A stretch of 64,000 nt of DNA from a bacterium (GTDB lineage Bacteria; Cyanobacteriota; Sericytochromatia; S15B-MN24; UBA4093): NCBI GenBank assembly GCA_017744355.1, contig JAGIBK010000006.1, forward strand, positions 62,001 through 126,000, in the 5' to 3' direction. Below are positions 24,170 through 34,990 of the stretch, piece by piece. The notes under the pieces are model-generated. The model saw nothing but the letters and a program-made list of their open reading frames with translations. It ran no database searches and was not told where the DNA came from. Positions within the stretch are counted from its first letter, which is position 1, and the number at the start of each line of letters is the position of its first letter. Made by a program: the position numbers and the translations under genes.

Positions 24170-24442
24170 ATGTCCGACACGACCGTCATCAACGTCGCGA
24201 CCCAGGCCATCATCATGGTCCTCCTGCTCTCCGGGCCGATCCTGGTCATCAGCCTGGTGGTGGGCTTCATCGTGGCGCTCCTGCAAACCATCACCTCGAT
24301 CCAGGAGCAGACCCTCTCGTTCGTGCCCAAGTCGATCGCGGTCTTCGGGGGGCTGATCCTGCTCGGGCCCTGGCTGCTCTCGACCATGGTCGGCTTCCTG
24401 ACGAGCCTCTGGAGCTCGATCCCCGGGATGCTCGCGCGCTAG
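24170..24442 (+). CDS. fliQ: Flagellar export protein FliQ
   Basis: A 90-residue membrane protein of standard length with two helices joined by a short loop. VVGFIVALLQTITSIQEQTL then SFVPKS is the conserved FliQ core that lines the export pore. It begins 6 bases after fliOP and ends 4 bases before fliR. Confidence 0.94.
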   Translation: MSDTTVINVATQAIIMVLLLSGPILVISLVVGFIVALLQTITSIQEQTLSFVPKSIAVFGGLILLGPWLLSTMVGFLTSLWSSIPGMLAR

Positions 24443-24446
24443 GCCC

Positions 24447-25268
24447 ATGGCAGAGCCCGCGGTCCTTCCCTTCATCGACTTCGTTAACCGGGCAACACCC
24501 GGCTTCGTGCTCATCCTGGCGCGCTGCATCGGCCTGACGCTACAGGCACCGGTCTTCGGCAGCCGAGTGATTCCCGCCATGGGCCGCATGGCCTTCGCCA
24601 TGGCCCTCGCCCTGATCTACTGGACGAGCCTCCCGAGCGTTCCCCAGGCCCCGGACCACTTCCTGGCCTTCACCATCCTCGTGATCTCGGAGCTGGTCTT
24701 CGGCATGGCGCTCGGGTTCGCCGGCGCCATCGTCCACTTCGCCATCCAGGGGGCAGGCGACTTCATCGCGCAGGCCATCGGCCTGACCATGATCTCGACC
24801 ATGAACCCCATGATCCGCACCAACTCGACCCCTACCGGCCAGATCTTCTACTACCTGGCCCTCACGGTCTTCTGCCTGGGGGGCGGCCATCTCTTGTACC
24901 TGGGCGGCTTCTTCCAATCCTTCGAGCTGGTGCCCGTCGGCGGCTTCAGGGTCACCCCCGCTCTGTGGGGGGTCATCCTCCAGGTCACGGGGGCGCTCTT
25001 GGGGATCGTCGTCCAGATGTCCATGCCGGCGGTGATCGTGGTGCTGCTCATCGACGTGGGACTGGGCGTCCTCAACCGCTCGACGCCGCAAGCCCAGAAC
25101 CTGCTCGACTTCGTGCAGACCATCAAGCCCGGCATCGGCCTCTTGATCGTGAGCCTCATGATCCCGAACGTGGTCGCCTCGGTCCACGACCTCTCGGCCC
25201 AGATGATCACCGACGTGCAGCGGGTGATCGTCGCCCAGACCCAGCACATCCGTCCGGCCAAGCGCTGA
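24447..25268 (+). CDS. fliR: Flagellar export protein FliR
   Basis: A 273-residue protein with about six membrane segments. Conserved FliR pieces are RCIGLTLQAPVFGSRVIPAM near the start, LVFGMALGFAGAIVHFAIQG, DFIAQAIGLTMISTMNP and a C-terminal QTIKPGIGLLIVSLMIPNV. It completes the FliP-FliQ-FliR gate. flhB and flhA, often directly downstream, are absent here, so the gate partners must lie elsewhere. Confidence 0.93.
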   Translation: MAEPAVLPFIDFVNRATPGFVLILARCIGLTLQAPVFGSRVIPAMGRMAFAMALALIYWTSLPSVPQAPDHFLAFTILVISELVFGMALGFAGAIVHFAIQGAGDFIAQAIGLTMISTMNPMIRTNSTPTGQIFYYLALTVFCLGGGHLLYLGGFFQSFELVPVGGFRVTPALWGVILQVTGALLGIVVQMSMPAVIVVLLIDVGLGVLNRSTPQAQNLLDFVQTIKPGIGLLIVSLMIPNVVASVHDLSAQMITDVQRVIVAQTQHIRPAKR

Positions 25269-25597
25269 AGACGGCCGCCCCACGGGCCTTTCCACCTCCG
25301 CGCGCGAGGATTTTTCGCCGCGGACGCAATTTTCCACCCCCAAGTGCCGATAACCAGATCCAAGCGGATCCTTAACGTTCCGCGAATCAGGATTTTATGA
25401 AGACTTGCTAAGTCGTCAGACCGTGGCTACAATGGAGCTTTCGTCAGCGCGATCCAAGCCCTTCTCGTCCATCCGGCGAAAAGCCTTGTGCAAACCTGTG
25501 TCGTTCCTCCGACTCGGGTGCAGTAAAAAGGAGCAAGCATCCGTTGCTCCGTCGCACTCACGAGACCGTCTCATCCAGGCGGAAAGGACTCATCCGC
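25269..25597 (+). other. Leader and promoter region upstream of the cysteine-rich gene
   Basis: Non-coding. It holds the promoter at 25405-25433 and a perfect 7-bp hairpin at 25530-25550 (GGAGCAA and TTGCTCC). The transcript leader would be about 160 bases, long enough for a regulatory structure, but no known riboswitch was recognised. Confidence 0.6.
25405..25433 (+). promoter_or_regulatory. Promoter of the cysteine-rich protein gene
   Basis: TTGCTA (25405-25410), 17 bases, TACAAT (25428-25433). Confidence 0.65.
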
Positions 25598-25960
25598 ATG
25601 CGCACCAAGACATCGCAACCTCTTACGCTGCCTAACCGCACCGCCATCGTCTTCTTCCCGCACGAGCTGCAGCATCCCTGCCGTTGTGGGATGCGCAGCC
25701 GCCTCGAGACCTGCCCCCTTTGCCGTGACGGCGTCTGCCAGGACTGCGCCGTCTTCGTCGACCCCGAGACGCGCCATCCCGCCCGTCCGAGCCACCTGAT
25801 CGCCCAGGGGGTCCGCACCGACTTCCTGGCGCACCGCAGCTGCCTCAGCGCCAAGGACATGCGCCTGGCTTCGTGCGTCTACGCGAGCGACGTGCCCCTG
25901 ATGGTCCAGATCCTCAAGGGCGGCAAGCCCATGGGCCGCGCGCTGGACTGCATCGTCTAA
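25598..25960 (+). CDS. Small cysteine-rich, probably zinc-binding protein
   Basis: A 120-residue cytoplasmic protein. Cys28, Cys30, Cys39, Cys42, Cys47 and Cys50, in HPCRCGMRSRLETCPLCRDG and then VCQDC, resemble a treble-clef or B-box-like zinc site. A second half (LIAQGVRTDFLAHRSCLSAK) has two more cysteines. It could be a nucleic-acid or protein-binding domain. No family was recognised. I start at MRTKTSQP, preceded by GGAAAGGAC; an earlier TTG start would fall inside the leader hairpin. It follows fliR but has its own promoter and terminator. Confidence 0.65.
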   Translation: MRTKTSQPLTLPNRTAIVFFPHELQHPCRCGMRSRLETCPLCRDGVCQDCAVFVDPETRHPARPSHLIAQGVRTDFLAHRSCLSAKDMRLASCVYASDVPLMVQILKGGKPMGRALDCIV

Positions 25961-25979
25961 GCCACTCCCCCAAGCCCTT

Positions 25980-26011
25980 CGCCCCGGACGCCGACGCGTC
26001 CGGGGCGTTTT
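25980..26011 (+). terminator. Terminator after the cysteine-rich gene
   Basis: CGCCCCGGAC and GTCCGGGGCG flank an 8-base loop and are followed by TTTTA. Confidence 0.82.
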
Positions 26012-26057
26012 ACTGCCAGCCTTTCAGGCTTGTGAGGCGTTTTGGCTTCCAGGCCAT

Positions 26058-27680
26058 TCAGGCCTGCGGGGCCTCTTCGAGCTCGCGGGCCAGATGAGCA
26101 ACGGCCTCCTCGGCGCGCGCAAAGCGGTAAGGGGTACCGGCCACCTCCAAGCGATCAAGCATGTCGGCAACCTCTGGGACCAGGCCGCACAGGGCGACCT
26201 TGACGCCCCGGTGTTGCAGTTCGCGCACCACATTGCCGAGCGCGATCGCCGCCGTGACGTCCAGGGTCGTGACCGCCCCCATCCCGAGCACCATGCCCCG
26301 ACAGCGGACGTCGGCGAGGACCGTCTCGGCGAAGCGCCGGGCGTCCCCGAAGAAGAGAGGCCGATCCACCTCGTAGACCCGGATGTCGTCGGCGATCGCA
26401 GGCGAGACCCCGCACGCCTGGCACACCTCGGGGTGGCTGACCAGGTGCAGGTCCGCCATCCGGCGCAAGAAGAGGGCGACGGCGATCGCCAGGCCCACCT
26501 CGACCGCGAGCACCAGATCGAAGAGCACCGTCACCAGCCAGGTCACGCCCATGACCGTCAGATCGGACTTGGTGGAGCGCAGCAGGAGCTTGACCTGCTC
26601 CCACTCGATCATGCGCCAGCTCGTCACCATCAGGATCCCCGCCAGGGCCGCGAGGGGGATGTTGGCGGCAAAGGGGCCAAGGGCAACCACCACCAGGGTG
26701 ATGACGAGGCCGTGGATGACGCCCGACAGGCGGGTCTTGGCTCCCGAGCGAATGTTGACGGCGGTCCGGGCGATCGCGCCGGTGGCGGGGATCCCGCCGA
26801 AGAAGGGAACCGCCAGGTTCGCGAGGCCCTGGCCGACGAGCTCGCGGTCCGGATCGTGCGGCTTGCCCCCCGATAGCCTATCGGCGACCGCCGCCGACAA
26901 GAGGGACTCGATGGAGCCCAGGGCCGCGAGCGCGAGCGCCGGGCGGACGAGCTCACCCAGCAGCTCGGGCGCAAAGGGGGGCAGGCTCGGCAGCGGCAAG
27001 CCCTGGGGGATGGCGCCGATCCGGGGCAGGTCGAGCCCGAGCAGGCTCGACGCGATGGTCGCGAGCAAGAGCGCCACCAAGGAGCCCGGCACGCTCTGGT
27101 TCACCCGGCCCCACAGGACCATGACGAGCACCACGCCGACGGTGACGAGCACCGCCGCGAGGTTGGCCTGTCCCAGGTGCGCCAGTTGCCACCCCACCTG
27201 CGCGAGCAGCGACCCCTTGGGGGTCTGGTGGGCGAGCCCCAGGAAATTGCCGAGCTGGCCCGCGAAGATGAGGATCGCAATCCCGTTGGTGAAGCCGGTG
27301 ATGAGGGGCAGGGGCAGATAAGAGGCCAACCGACCGAGACGACCGAGGCCCAGGGCCAGCTGGATCAGGCCCGCCATCAGGCCCGCGATCCAGACCCGCT
27401 CGATGCCGTACTGGGCCACGATCCCCGCGAGGATCACCGCCATGGCCCCGGTGGGCCCCGTGATCTGGAGCGGAGAGCCTCCGAAGAGGGAGGCCACGAT
27501 CCCCGCCACGATAGCGGTGTAGAGGCCCGCCTTGGGGTCGACTCCGCTCGCCACCGCGAAGGCGAGCGCCAGGGGCAGGGCCACCACCGCCGAGGTGAGG
27601 CCGCCCATCAGGTCCCCCAGCCACGGCGGGCGTTGCCCGGTCGGTCGTGTCTCGCTCAGCGGTATGGCTGTCGGTTGCAT
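26058..27680 (-). CDS. SulP-family anion transporter with STAS domain
   Basis: A 540-residue transporter of the SLC26/SulP family, which carries sulfate, bicarbonate or other anions. About 10-12 hydrophobic segments fill residues 15-400, with ASGVDPKAGLYTAIVAGIVA and FGGSPLQITGPTGAMAVILA as the SulP hallmark. A C-terminal STAS domain follows (residues about 430-530, GMGAVTTLDVTAAIALGNVV). The substrate cannot be told from sequence. The divergence of function in cyanobacteria includes bicarbonate (BicA). A 9-bp palindromic operator lies upstream and an ArsR gene precedes it, so it is probably under ArsR control. Confidence 0.9.
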   Translation of the reverse strand: MQPTAIPLSETRPTGQRPPWLGDLMGGLTSAVVALPLALAFAVASGVDPKAGLYTAIVAGIVASLFGGSPLQITGPTGAMAVILAGIVAQYGIERVWIAGLMAGLIQLALGLGRLGRLASYLPLPLITGFTNGIAILIFAGQLGNFLGLAHQTPKGSLLAQVGWQLAHLGQANLAAVLVTVGVVLVMVLWGRVNQSVPGSLVALLLATIASSLLGLDLPRIGAIPQGLPLPSLPPFAPELLGELVRPALALAALGSIESLLSAAVADRLSGGKPHDPDRELVGQGLANLAVPFFGGIPATGAIARTAVNIRSGAKTRLSGVIHGLVITLVVVALGPFAANIPLAALAGILMVTSWRMIEWEQVKLLLRSTKSDLTVMGVTWLVTVLFDLVLAVEVGLAIAVALFLRRMADLHLVSHPEVCQACGVSPAIADDIRVYEVDRPLFFGDARRFAETVLADVRCRGMVLGMGAVTTLDVTAAIALGNVVRELQHRGVKVALCGLVPEVADMLDRLEVAGTPYRFARAEEAVAHLARELEEAPQA

Positions 27681-27708
27681 GGCGCCCTCTCAGTTTCAAC
27701 ATTCTACG

Positions 27709-27728
27709 ATCTTCAAAGATTTGAAGAT
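27709..27728. promoter_or_regulatory. Palindromic operator before the SulP gene
   Basis: ATCTTCAAA-GA-TTTGAAGAT, a perfect 9-bp inverted repeat about 30 bases before the SulP start. The left half recurs as ATCTTCAAA at 28131 upstream of the ArsR gene. This is the arrangement of an ArsR-type operator that represses both the transporter and its own gene. Confidence 0.7.
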
Positions 27729-27761
27729 GCTCAAGAAAAAAATGAGACCCTCGCGCCGGGC

Positions 27762-28091
27762 TCAGGGCGCCGGCTCGAGGGACTCCAGGGTGTCGCGGAT
27801 TTCGACCAGGTGGTTATTGAAGATGACCCGGGCGTCGTCCAAGAGGGTGAAGATCGCCGGATCCTTCACGCTGTAGAGGACGAAGCTGCCCTCCTTGCGT
27901 CCCGTGACGAGGTTCCGCGCGCGCAGGACGGCCAGCTGCTGCGAGAGGGTGGTCGGCTCCGCCCCCAGGTGCTCGGCAAGCTCATTGACGCCCCGCTCTC
28001 CCTCGCGCAGCGCGTCGAGGATCGCGATCCGCAGCGGGTGCGCGAGCGCCTTGAAAAACTCGGCCTTGAAGCGGCGCAGTGCCTCGTTCAT
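27762..28091 (-). CDS. ArsR-family transcriptional regulator
   Basis: A 109-residue winged-helix regulator: FKALAHPLRIAILDALREGE, then VNELAEHLGAEPTTLSQQLA and VLRARNLVTGRKEGSFVLYS. The CVC metal site of the ArsR/SmtB sensors is missing, so it may sense something other than a thiol-bound metal, or work through another site. It is transcribed toward the SulP gene and lies 81 bases upstream of it. Operator copies at 27709 and 28131 suggest control of both. The role is probably SulP control, by position and operator. Confidence 0.85.
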   Translation of the reverse strand: MNEALRRFKAEFFKALAHPLRIAILDALREGERGVNELAEHLGAEPTTLSQQLAVLRARNLVTGRKEGSFVLYSVKDPAIFTLLDDARVIFNNHLVEIRDTLESLEPAP

Positions 28092-28130
28092 CCATCCCCC
28101 GATCCGGGCCTCCCCGGAAAACGACTTTGG

Positions 28131-28151
28131 ATCTTCAAAAATCCATAGATC
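28131..28151. promoter_or_regulatory. Second, imperfect operator copy before the ArsR gene
   Basis: ATCTTCAAA-AA-TCCATAGAT: the first arm is identical to the 27709 operator, the second is degenerate. It lies about 40 bases upstream of the ArsR start, overlapping the likely -10 region (TATGGAT on the minus strand), which suggests autoregulation. Confidence 0.55.
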
Positions 28152-28181
28152 CTATACCATGGAGCGGAACATTTGAAACAA

Positions 28182-28209
28182 GAGGACCGCACCGTCTGGT
28201 GCGGCCCTC
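28182..28209 (-). terminator. Terminator after gpmI
   Basis: GAGG-A-CCGCACC and GGTGCGG-CCCTC pair, with GTCT loop. On the minus strand the tail is TTGTTTC, after the end of gpmI. Confidence 0.75.
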
Positions 28210-28229
28210 TCGTTCAGAACCGAAAAAGA

Positions 28230-29750
28230 TTAGGGACGGACCAGCAGGGAGTGCCCCGTCATCTCCTTGGGCTGGGGGATGCCCAGGATGTCGAGCATGG
28301 TCGGCGCGATGTCCGACAGCAGGCCGGTCTTGAGCTTTGCGTCGGAGCCGACCAGGATGAGCGGCACCGGGTTGAGGGTGTGGCTCGTCATGATCTCGCC
28401 GGTGGACGGATCGTACATGGCCTCGGCGTTGCCGTGGTCAGCGGTGATGATCGCCGTGCCGCCCTTGGCCTCGATGGCCCCGATGATGCGGCCGAGGCAG
28501 ATGTCCAGGGCCTCGATCGCCTTCACCGTCGCCCGCAGGTCGCCGGTGTGGCCCACCATGTCCGCGTTGGCGAGGTTCATGATGATGACGTCAGTCTTCG
28601 CGTCCTTGATCCACTGCACCGCCACGTCCGCCACCTCGAAGGCGCTCATCTCGGGCTTGAGGTCGTAGGTCGCCACCTTGGGGCTGGGGATCAGCACCCG
28701 CTCCTCGCCGCGGTAGGGCTTCTCGACCCCGCCGTTGAAGAAGAAGGTGACGTGCGCGTACTTCTCGGTCTCGGCCGTGCGCAGCTGGCGCACCCCGGCG
28801 TCGGCGAGCACCGGCGAGAGGATGCGATCGAGCGACTGGGGCAAGAAGGCCAGCGGCAGCCCGAAGTTCGCATCGTACTGCGTCATGCAGACGTACTGGA
28901 CCTGGGGGAAGTTGGGGCGCTCGAAAGCGTCGAACGTGGGATCCGTCAGGGTACGGGTGATCTCACGGGCGCGATCCGGCCGGAAGTTGAAGAAGATCAC
29001 CGAGTCGCCCGAGCGAATGCGGCCTTCCTCCGCCACGATGATCGGCTTGATGAACTCGTCGGTCTCGCCGCGCAGGTACGCGCCTTCCATGGCCTCGCCG
29101 GGGCTCGAAGCGCGGTGCTCGGCCACCCCGTCCACGAAGGCGCGGTAAGCGATCTCGACCCGCTCCCAGCGGTTGTCACGGTCCATGGCATAGTAGCGGC
29201 CCACGATGGTCGCGACCTCGCCGTAGCTCATGGCATCCAGGCGCTTCTGGACCTCATGGAGGTAGCGCCCGCCCGAGGTGGGGGGGGTGTCGCGCCCGTC
29301 GGTGATGGCCTGGACGTAGGTCTGGGGCACGCCGAGGCGCGCGGCCATCTCCAACAGGGCGTAGAGGTGCTCCTGCGAGCTGTGGACGCCGCCGTCCGAG
29401 ACCAGGCCCATAAGGTGCAGGCGACCGCCGCGGCGCTTGGCGCCTTCCATGGCCTCGACCAGCACCGGGTTGGTGAAGAAGTCCCCGTCGTAGATGGACT
29501 TGTTGATCCGGACCAAGTCCTGGTAGACCACGCGGCCCGCGCCCATGTTGGTGTGACCGACCTCCGAGTTGCCCATCTGGCCGGGAGGCAGGCCGACCGC
29601 CTCGCCCGAGGTGGGGATGGCCACCGAGGGGTATTGCTGCATGAAGCGATCCCAGTTGGGCTTGTGGGCCATGGCGATCGCGTTGCCCTCGCGGTTGGGG
29701 TTGATACCCCAGCCGTCGAGGACGATGAGGGCGAGCGGTCCGTTTTTCAT
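28230..29750 (-). CDS. gpmI: 2,3-bisphosphoglycerate-independent phosphoglycerate mutase
   Basis: A 506-residue enzyme of the alkaline-phosphatase superfamily converting 3- to 2-phosphoglycerate in glycolysis. The catalytic Ser62 is in [18 protein letters not shown]. Manganese ligands are in the LIVLDGWG start and the C-terminal ADMVGHTGD and TADHGNAE. Length is standard. The start ATG overlaps the stop of the preceding Mpo1-like gene by 4 bases (ATGA), so the two are coupled. It is the last gene of the gap-pgk-tpiA unit. Confidence 0.96.
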   Translation of the reverse strand: MKNGPLALIVLDGWGINPNREGNAIAMAHKPNWDRFMQQYPSVAIPTSGEAVGLPPGQMGNSEVGHTNMGAGRVVYQDLVRINKSIYDGDFFTNPVLVEAMEGAKRRGGRLHLMGLVSDGGVHSSQEHLYALLEMAARLGVPQTYVQAITDGRDTPPTSGGRYLHEVQKRLDAMSYGEVATIVGRYYAMDRDNRWERVEIAYRAFVDGVAEHRASSPGEAMEGAYLRGETDEFIKPIIVAEEGRIRSGDSVIFFNFRPDRAREITRTLTDPTFDAFERPNFPQVQYVCMTQYDANFGLPLAFLPQSLDRILSPVLADAGVRQLRTAETEKYAHVTFFFNGGVEKPYRGEERVLIPSPKVATYDLKPEMSAFEVADVAVQWIKDAKTDVIIMNLANADMVGHTGDLRATVKAIEALDICLGRIIGAIEAKGGTAIITADHGNAEAMYDPSTGEIMTSHTLNPVPLILVGSDAKLKTGLLSDIAPTMLDILGIPQPKEMTGHSLLVRP

Positions 29751-30091
29751 CGATGTTCCTTTGGCAGATTCTCGAGGTCCAGGCGTTCGAGCTCTTTATC
29801 CATCCGGCCGGTCAGCATGTACCGGTACAGGCGAAAGTCGGCTCTCAGCGACCAGAGCGGGTAGGTAAACGTGGCGGGCTTGTTCTTCTCGAAGACGAAG
29901 TGACCGACCCAGGCGAAGCCGTAACCGACGAGCGGCGCAAGCAGCAGCCACCAGGGCGAACGGATGAGCGCAAGGCCCAGGGCGACCAGGACGCCGGTGG
30001 TCCCGACGAAGTGCAGGGCCCGGCACACGGGATCCCGATGCTGCGAGACGTAGAAGGGCCAGAAATCCTCGTAACGCTTGATCTCGGACAC
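29747..30091 (-). CDS. Mpo1-like (DUF962) membrane protein
   Basis: A 114-residue protein with two to three membrane helices. The conserved histidines and GHFxxExNKPA motif of the family are present: [20 protein letters not shown], then [20 protein letters not shown]. Yeast Mpo1 is an iron-dependent dioxygenase acting on 2-hydroxy fatty acids. Bacterial homologues are uncharacterised. It lies inside the glycolytic operon, between tpiA and gpmI, with a 4-base overlap into gpmI. A second family member is at 63374. Whether it acts on lipids or has another role here is unknown. Confidence 0.85.
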   Translation of the reverse strand: MSEIKRYEDFWPFYVSQHRDPVCRALHFVGTTGVLVALGLALIRSPWWLLLAPLVGYGFAWVGHFVFEKNKPATFTYPLWSLRADFRLYRYMLTGRMDKELERLDLENLPKEHR

Positions 30092-30130
30092 GACGCCTCC
30101 CGTTCGGAGCTTCCGCCTCTCGCCTTGGAG

Positions 30131-30162
30131 AAAAGAACAGGCGGGACTAGCAGCCCCGCCTG
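30131..30162 (-). terminator. Internal terminator or attenuator after tpiA
   Basis: CAGGCGGG and CCCGCCTG pair around an 8-base loop. On the minus strand the tail is TTCTTTTC. It would limit read-through to the Mpo1-like gene and gpmI. Confidence 0.7.
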
Positions 30163-30169
30163 ATGGCCG

Positions 30170-30943
30170 TTAGCGCGCGGCCGCGGCCTTGTAGTTGACG
30201 ATGGCCGCGAAGCTCTTGGGATCGAGGCTCGCGCCGCCGACCAGGGCGCCGTCGATGTGGGGCTGCGCCATCTGGCTTGCGATCGTCTCGGGCTTGACCG
30301 AGCCGCCGTACAGGATCCGAACCTGGTCGGCGACGTCCTGGCCCATCATCCGGGCGATGGTGTCGCGGATGACACCGGCGACCCGGTTGGCCTCCTCGGG
30401 GGCGCAGGTCTTGCCCGTGCCGATGGCCCAGACGGGCTCATAGGCGAAAAGGCAGGTCGCGACCAGCTCGGGAGCGATGTTCAGGAGGGCGCGCTGGGTC
30501 TGAACGATAATGACATTATCCGTCAATTGAACCTCGCGATCCTCGAGGGTTTCGCCCACGCAGACGATGGGAGTGAGCTGCCACTGGAGGGCGGCGGCCA
30601 CCTTGCGGTTGACGGTGCCGTCGGTTTCGTGGAAGTATTCACGACGCTCCGAGTGACCAATAATCACATGGGTGGCGCCGGCATCGCGCAGCATGACGGG
30701 CGAGATCTCGCCGGTGTAGGCGCCTTCGTCCATCCAGTGCATGTTCTGGCCGCCCAGCTGGACGCGGGTTCCGGCGAAGGCTTCCTTGAGAGCGTTGAGG
30801 GCCGTGAAGGGCGGGCAGATGACGACCTCGGGATCGACGCTGTTCTTGGCGTCGGCGTCGAAGGCCGCCGCGAAGGCGCGGGCGTCCTCGATGGTCTTGA
30901 ACATCTTCCAGTTGCCGGCGATGACGGGGGTACGTTGCGACAT
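30170..30943 (-). CDS. tpiA: Triosephosphate isomerase
   Basis: A 257-residue TIM barrel that interconverts dihydroxyacetone phosphate and glyceraldehyde 3-phosphate. Key residues are the N-terminal lysine in AGNWKMFKT, the histidine in VIIGHSERREYF, and the glutamate in AYEPVWAIGTGKT. The phosphate loop YGGSVKPE and the C-terminal GALVGGASLDPKSF are intact. The gene lies between pgk and the Mpo1-like gene in the gap operon. Confidence 0.97.
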   Translation of the reverse strand: MSQRTPVIAGNWKMFKTIEDARAFAAAFDADAKNSVDPEVVICPPFTALNALKEAFAGTRVQLGGQNMHWMDEGAYTGEISPVMLRDAGATHVIIGHSERREYFHETDGTVNRKVAAALQWQLTPIVCVGETLEDREVQLTDNVIIVQTQRALLNIAPELVATCLFAYEPVWAIGTGKTCAPEEANRVAGVIRDTIARMMGQDVADQVRILYGGSVKPETIASQMAQPHIDGALVGGASLDPKSFAAIVNYKAAAAR

Positions 30944-31005
30944 GTGTTTCTCCGTAATGCCCTGCCCCCCGCGAATGCGAGGGGCAGGAAGAAGCGGGGA
31001 TGCCC

Positions 31006-32199
<1,194 letters not shown>

Positions 32200-32204
32200 G
32201 AGGC

Positions 32205-33236
<1,032 letters not shown>

Positions 33237-33262
33237 CTAAAAGTTCGGTTATCCCTTGCTTA

Positions 33263-33291
33263 AATGTACGCCTCGCTCCTGGCGTGGTCAA
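33263..33291 (-). promoter_or_regulatory. Promoter of the gap-pgk-tpiA-gpmI operon
   Basis: Minus-strand TTGACC (33291-33286), 17 bases, TACATT (33268-33263), giving a leader of about 30 bases before gap. Confidence 0.75.
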
Positions 33292-33452
33292 GGAAAGTGT
33301 GACGCATTGTTTCCGATTGTATCGCAGCCAAGGCCAGGCCACGAGCGAGGAATGGGCTGCCCCAAGTTCGGAACCGGCCGCCTTTCGCCCTGGCGCCGCA
33401 GCGCCTAAGCTCGGGGGGTGAAGCTCAAGCACAAGACAAGGAGGCGTTCCCC

Positions 33453-34268
33453 ATGACTCGCGTCACCCGCCTGGCCGTCTTGGCCGGACTGGCGCTCTCT
33501 GCCTCGCTGAGCGGCTGTGGCACGGCCTCTCGGCCCGTCCCCGTCCCCTCGCGATCGCCCTCCCTCGAGGTCGCGGCCGCCACCCCGCTCGATGAGCTCA
33601 AGGCGTACAAGCAAGAAGCCTACCGCCAGATGGGCATCGACCAAGCGCAGCAGGCCAAGCTCAAGGCGCTGGTGCGCCAAGAGTTCAAGGGCCTCGATCT
33701 CAGCGCCCTCAAGGCCGACTACCAGAAGTTCGCCACGCTGATGGAAGCACCGACGGTCGATGTGCAAGCGAGCAATGCCCTGCTTGGGACGATCGAGGGG
33801 CGCTATCGCGACCTCGCCGCCAAGATGGCCGACGTGGAGGCCAAGGTCCATGGCATGCTGAGCGACGAGCAACGCAAGAAGGCGCTCGGCGTGCTCGCCG
33901 ATGCTCCGTCTCGCCTCGATCCGCTGGTGCAGAAGTGGCGAGCAGAAGCCTACGCGGCGATGCTCGAGGGCGTGACCCTGACGCCGCAGCAGCAAGCAGG
34001 CCTCCAGCAGCTCCAGCAGCAAGACCAGGCGAAGGGCACCGCGCGGCTCAATGCCGTCATCCAGGCGGACAGCCGCTACTACCGCGACATGGACAAGCTG
34101 GCGCTCACGGCAGCCTTCCAGGATGCGGTGGGGGTCAATGCAGGCCGCGAGGCGATCGCATGGGCCACGACCCTGGACCAGGCGCAGCGCAAGAAGATGG
34201 TCGCGAACGCGAAGCGATACACGGAGCGGATACTCGCTCAATTCAAGGCGATGCTCCAGGCTGACTGA
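33453..34268 (+). CDS. Helical lipoprotein, Spy/LTXXQ-like
   Basis: A 271-residue predicted lipoprotein. The lipobox is SASLSGC. The mature part is almost wholly helical and polar with repeated LxxEQRK and LTPQQQAGLQQLQQQDQ segments, as in Spy and CpxP periplasmic chaperones and their LTXXQ relatives, but longer, with two such halves (about residues 50-150 and 160-270). AAGGAGGCGTTCCCC before the ATG is a good site. A role in binding unfolded proteins or metal is only suggested by shape. Monocistronic. Confidence 0.7.
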   Translation: MTRVTRLAVLAGLALSASLSGCGTASRPVPVPSRSPSLEVAAATPLDELKAYKQEAYRQMGIDQAQQAKLKALVRQEFKGLDLSALKADYQKFATLMEAPTVDVQASNALLGTIEGRYRDLAAKMADVEAKVHGMLSDEQRKKALGVLADAPSRLDPLVQKWRAEAYAAMLEGVTLTPQQQAGLQQLQQQDQAKGTARLNAVIQADSRYYRDMDKLALTAAFQDAVGVNAGREAIAWATTLDQAQRKKMVANAKRYTERILAQFKAMLQAD

Positions 34269-34345
34269 GGCCCTGGGCGGGACGGGGGGCTGCGCGCTAC
34301 AATGGGGGTTTCGGCGCCCCCTTCGTGAATGAAAGCAGCCCCTCG

Positions 34346-34930
34346 ATGAATCGAATCTGTGTGTTCTGCGGCTCGAAGCCTGGTAACCGTCCCGCCTACG
34401 TCGAATCGGCCCGCGCCCTGGGCCGGGCCCTGGTCGCGCGCGGCTGCGGCCTGGTCTACGGCGGCGCGAGCGTGGGGGTGATGACCGAGGTCGCCGACAC
34501 GGTGCTCGAAGCCGGTGGCGAAGTGATCGGCGTCATCCCCGAGACTCTGCTCCAGCGCGAGGTGGGCCACCGCGGCCTCACCGAGCTGCACGTGGTCCAG
34601 ACCATGCACGAGCGCAAGGCCCTGATGGCCTCGCGCTCCGACGCGTTCATCGGGTTGCCCGGCGGTTACGGCACCTTCGAGGAGCTGTTCGAGGTCATCA
34701 CCTGGGGCCAGCTGGGCATCCATCGCAAGCCGGTGGGCCTGCTGAACGTGGCGGGCTACTACGACGCCTTCATGGCGCTGGTGGACCACGCGGTGGCCGA
34801 AGGCTTCATCCCGCCGAGCCACCGCGGGCTCATCCTGGTGGACACGACCCCCGAGGGGCTGCTCGACCAGCTCGAAGCCTACCAGGTGCCCGATCTCGGC
34901 CGGAAGTGGGCCGATAAGGAGCACGTCTAG
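34346..34930 (+). CDS. LOG-family nucleoside monophosphate phosphoribohydrolase
   Basis: A 194-residue protein of the LOG family, often mis-named lysine decarboxylase. MNRICVFCGSKPGNRPAYVE begins the fold. VYGGASVGVM is the nucleotide loop and PGGYGTFEELFEVITWGQLG the catalytic PGGxGTxxE motif. It removes ribose 5-phosphate from cytokinin or AMP-type nucleotides. ATG at 34346 matches the family start; a GTG at 34325 is 7 codons earlier and neither has a good binding site. A TACAAT box at 34299-34304 lies about 40 bases upstream. Confidence 0.88.
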   Translation: MNRICVFCGSKPGNRPAYVESARALGRALVARGCGLVYGGASVGVMTEVADTVLEAGGEVIGVIPETLLQREVGHRGLTELHVVQTMHERKALMASRSDAFIGLPGGYGTFEELFEVITWGQLGIHRKPVGLLNVAGYYDAFMALVDHAVAEGFIPPSHRGLILVDTTPEGLLDQLEAYQVPDLGRKWADKEHV

Positions 34931-34990
34931 CAAGATCCCGGCTGAGGGAGCGATAACAGAAGAGGTTAAGAACGAACTAAGGAGCCTCTT

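Noticed and set aside
34346-34930. A lysine decarboxylase gene
   Set aside because: The PGGxGTxxE motif marks the LOG phosphoribohydrolase family; the old name is an error carried in databases.
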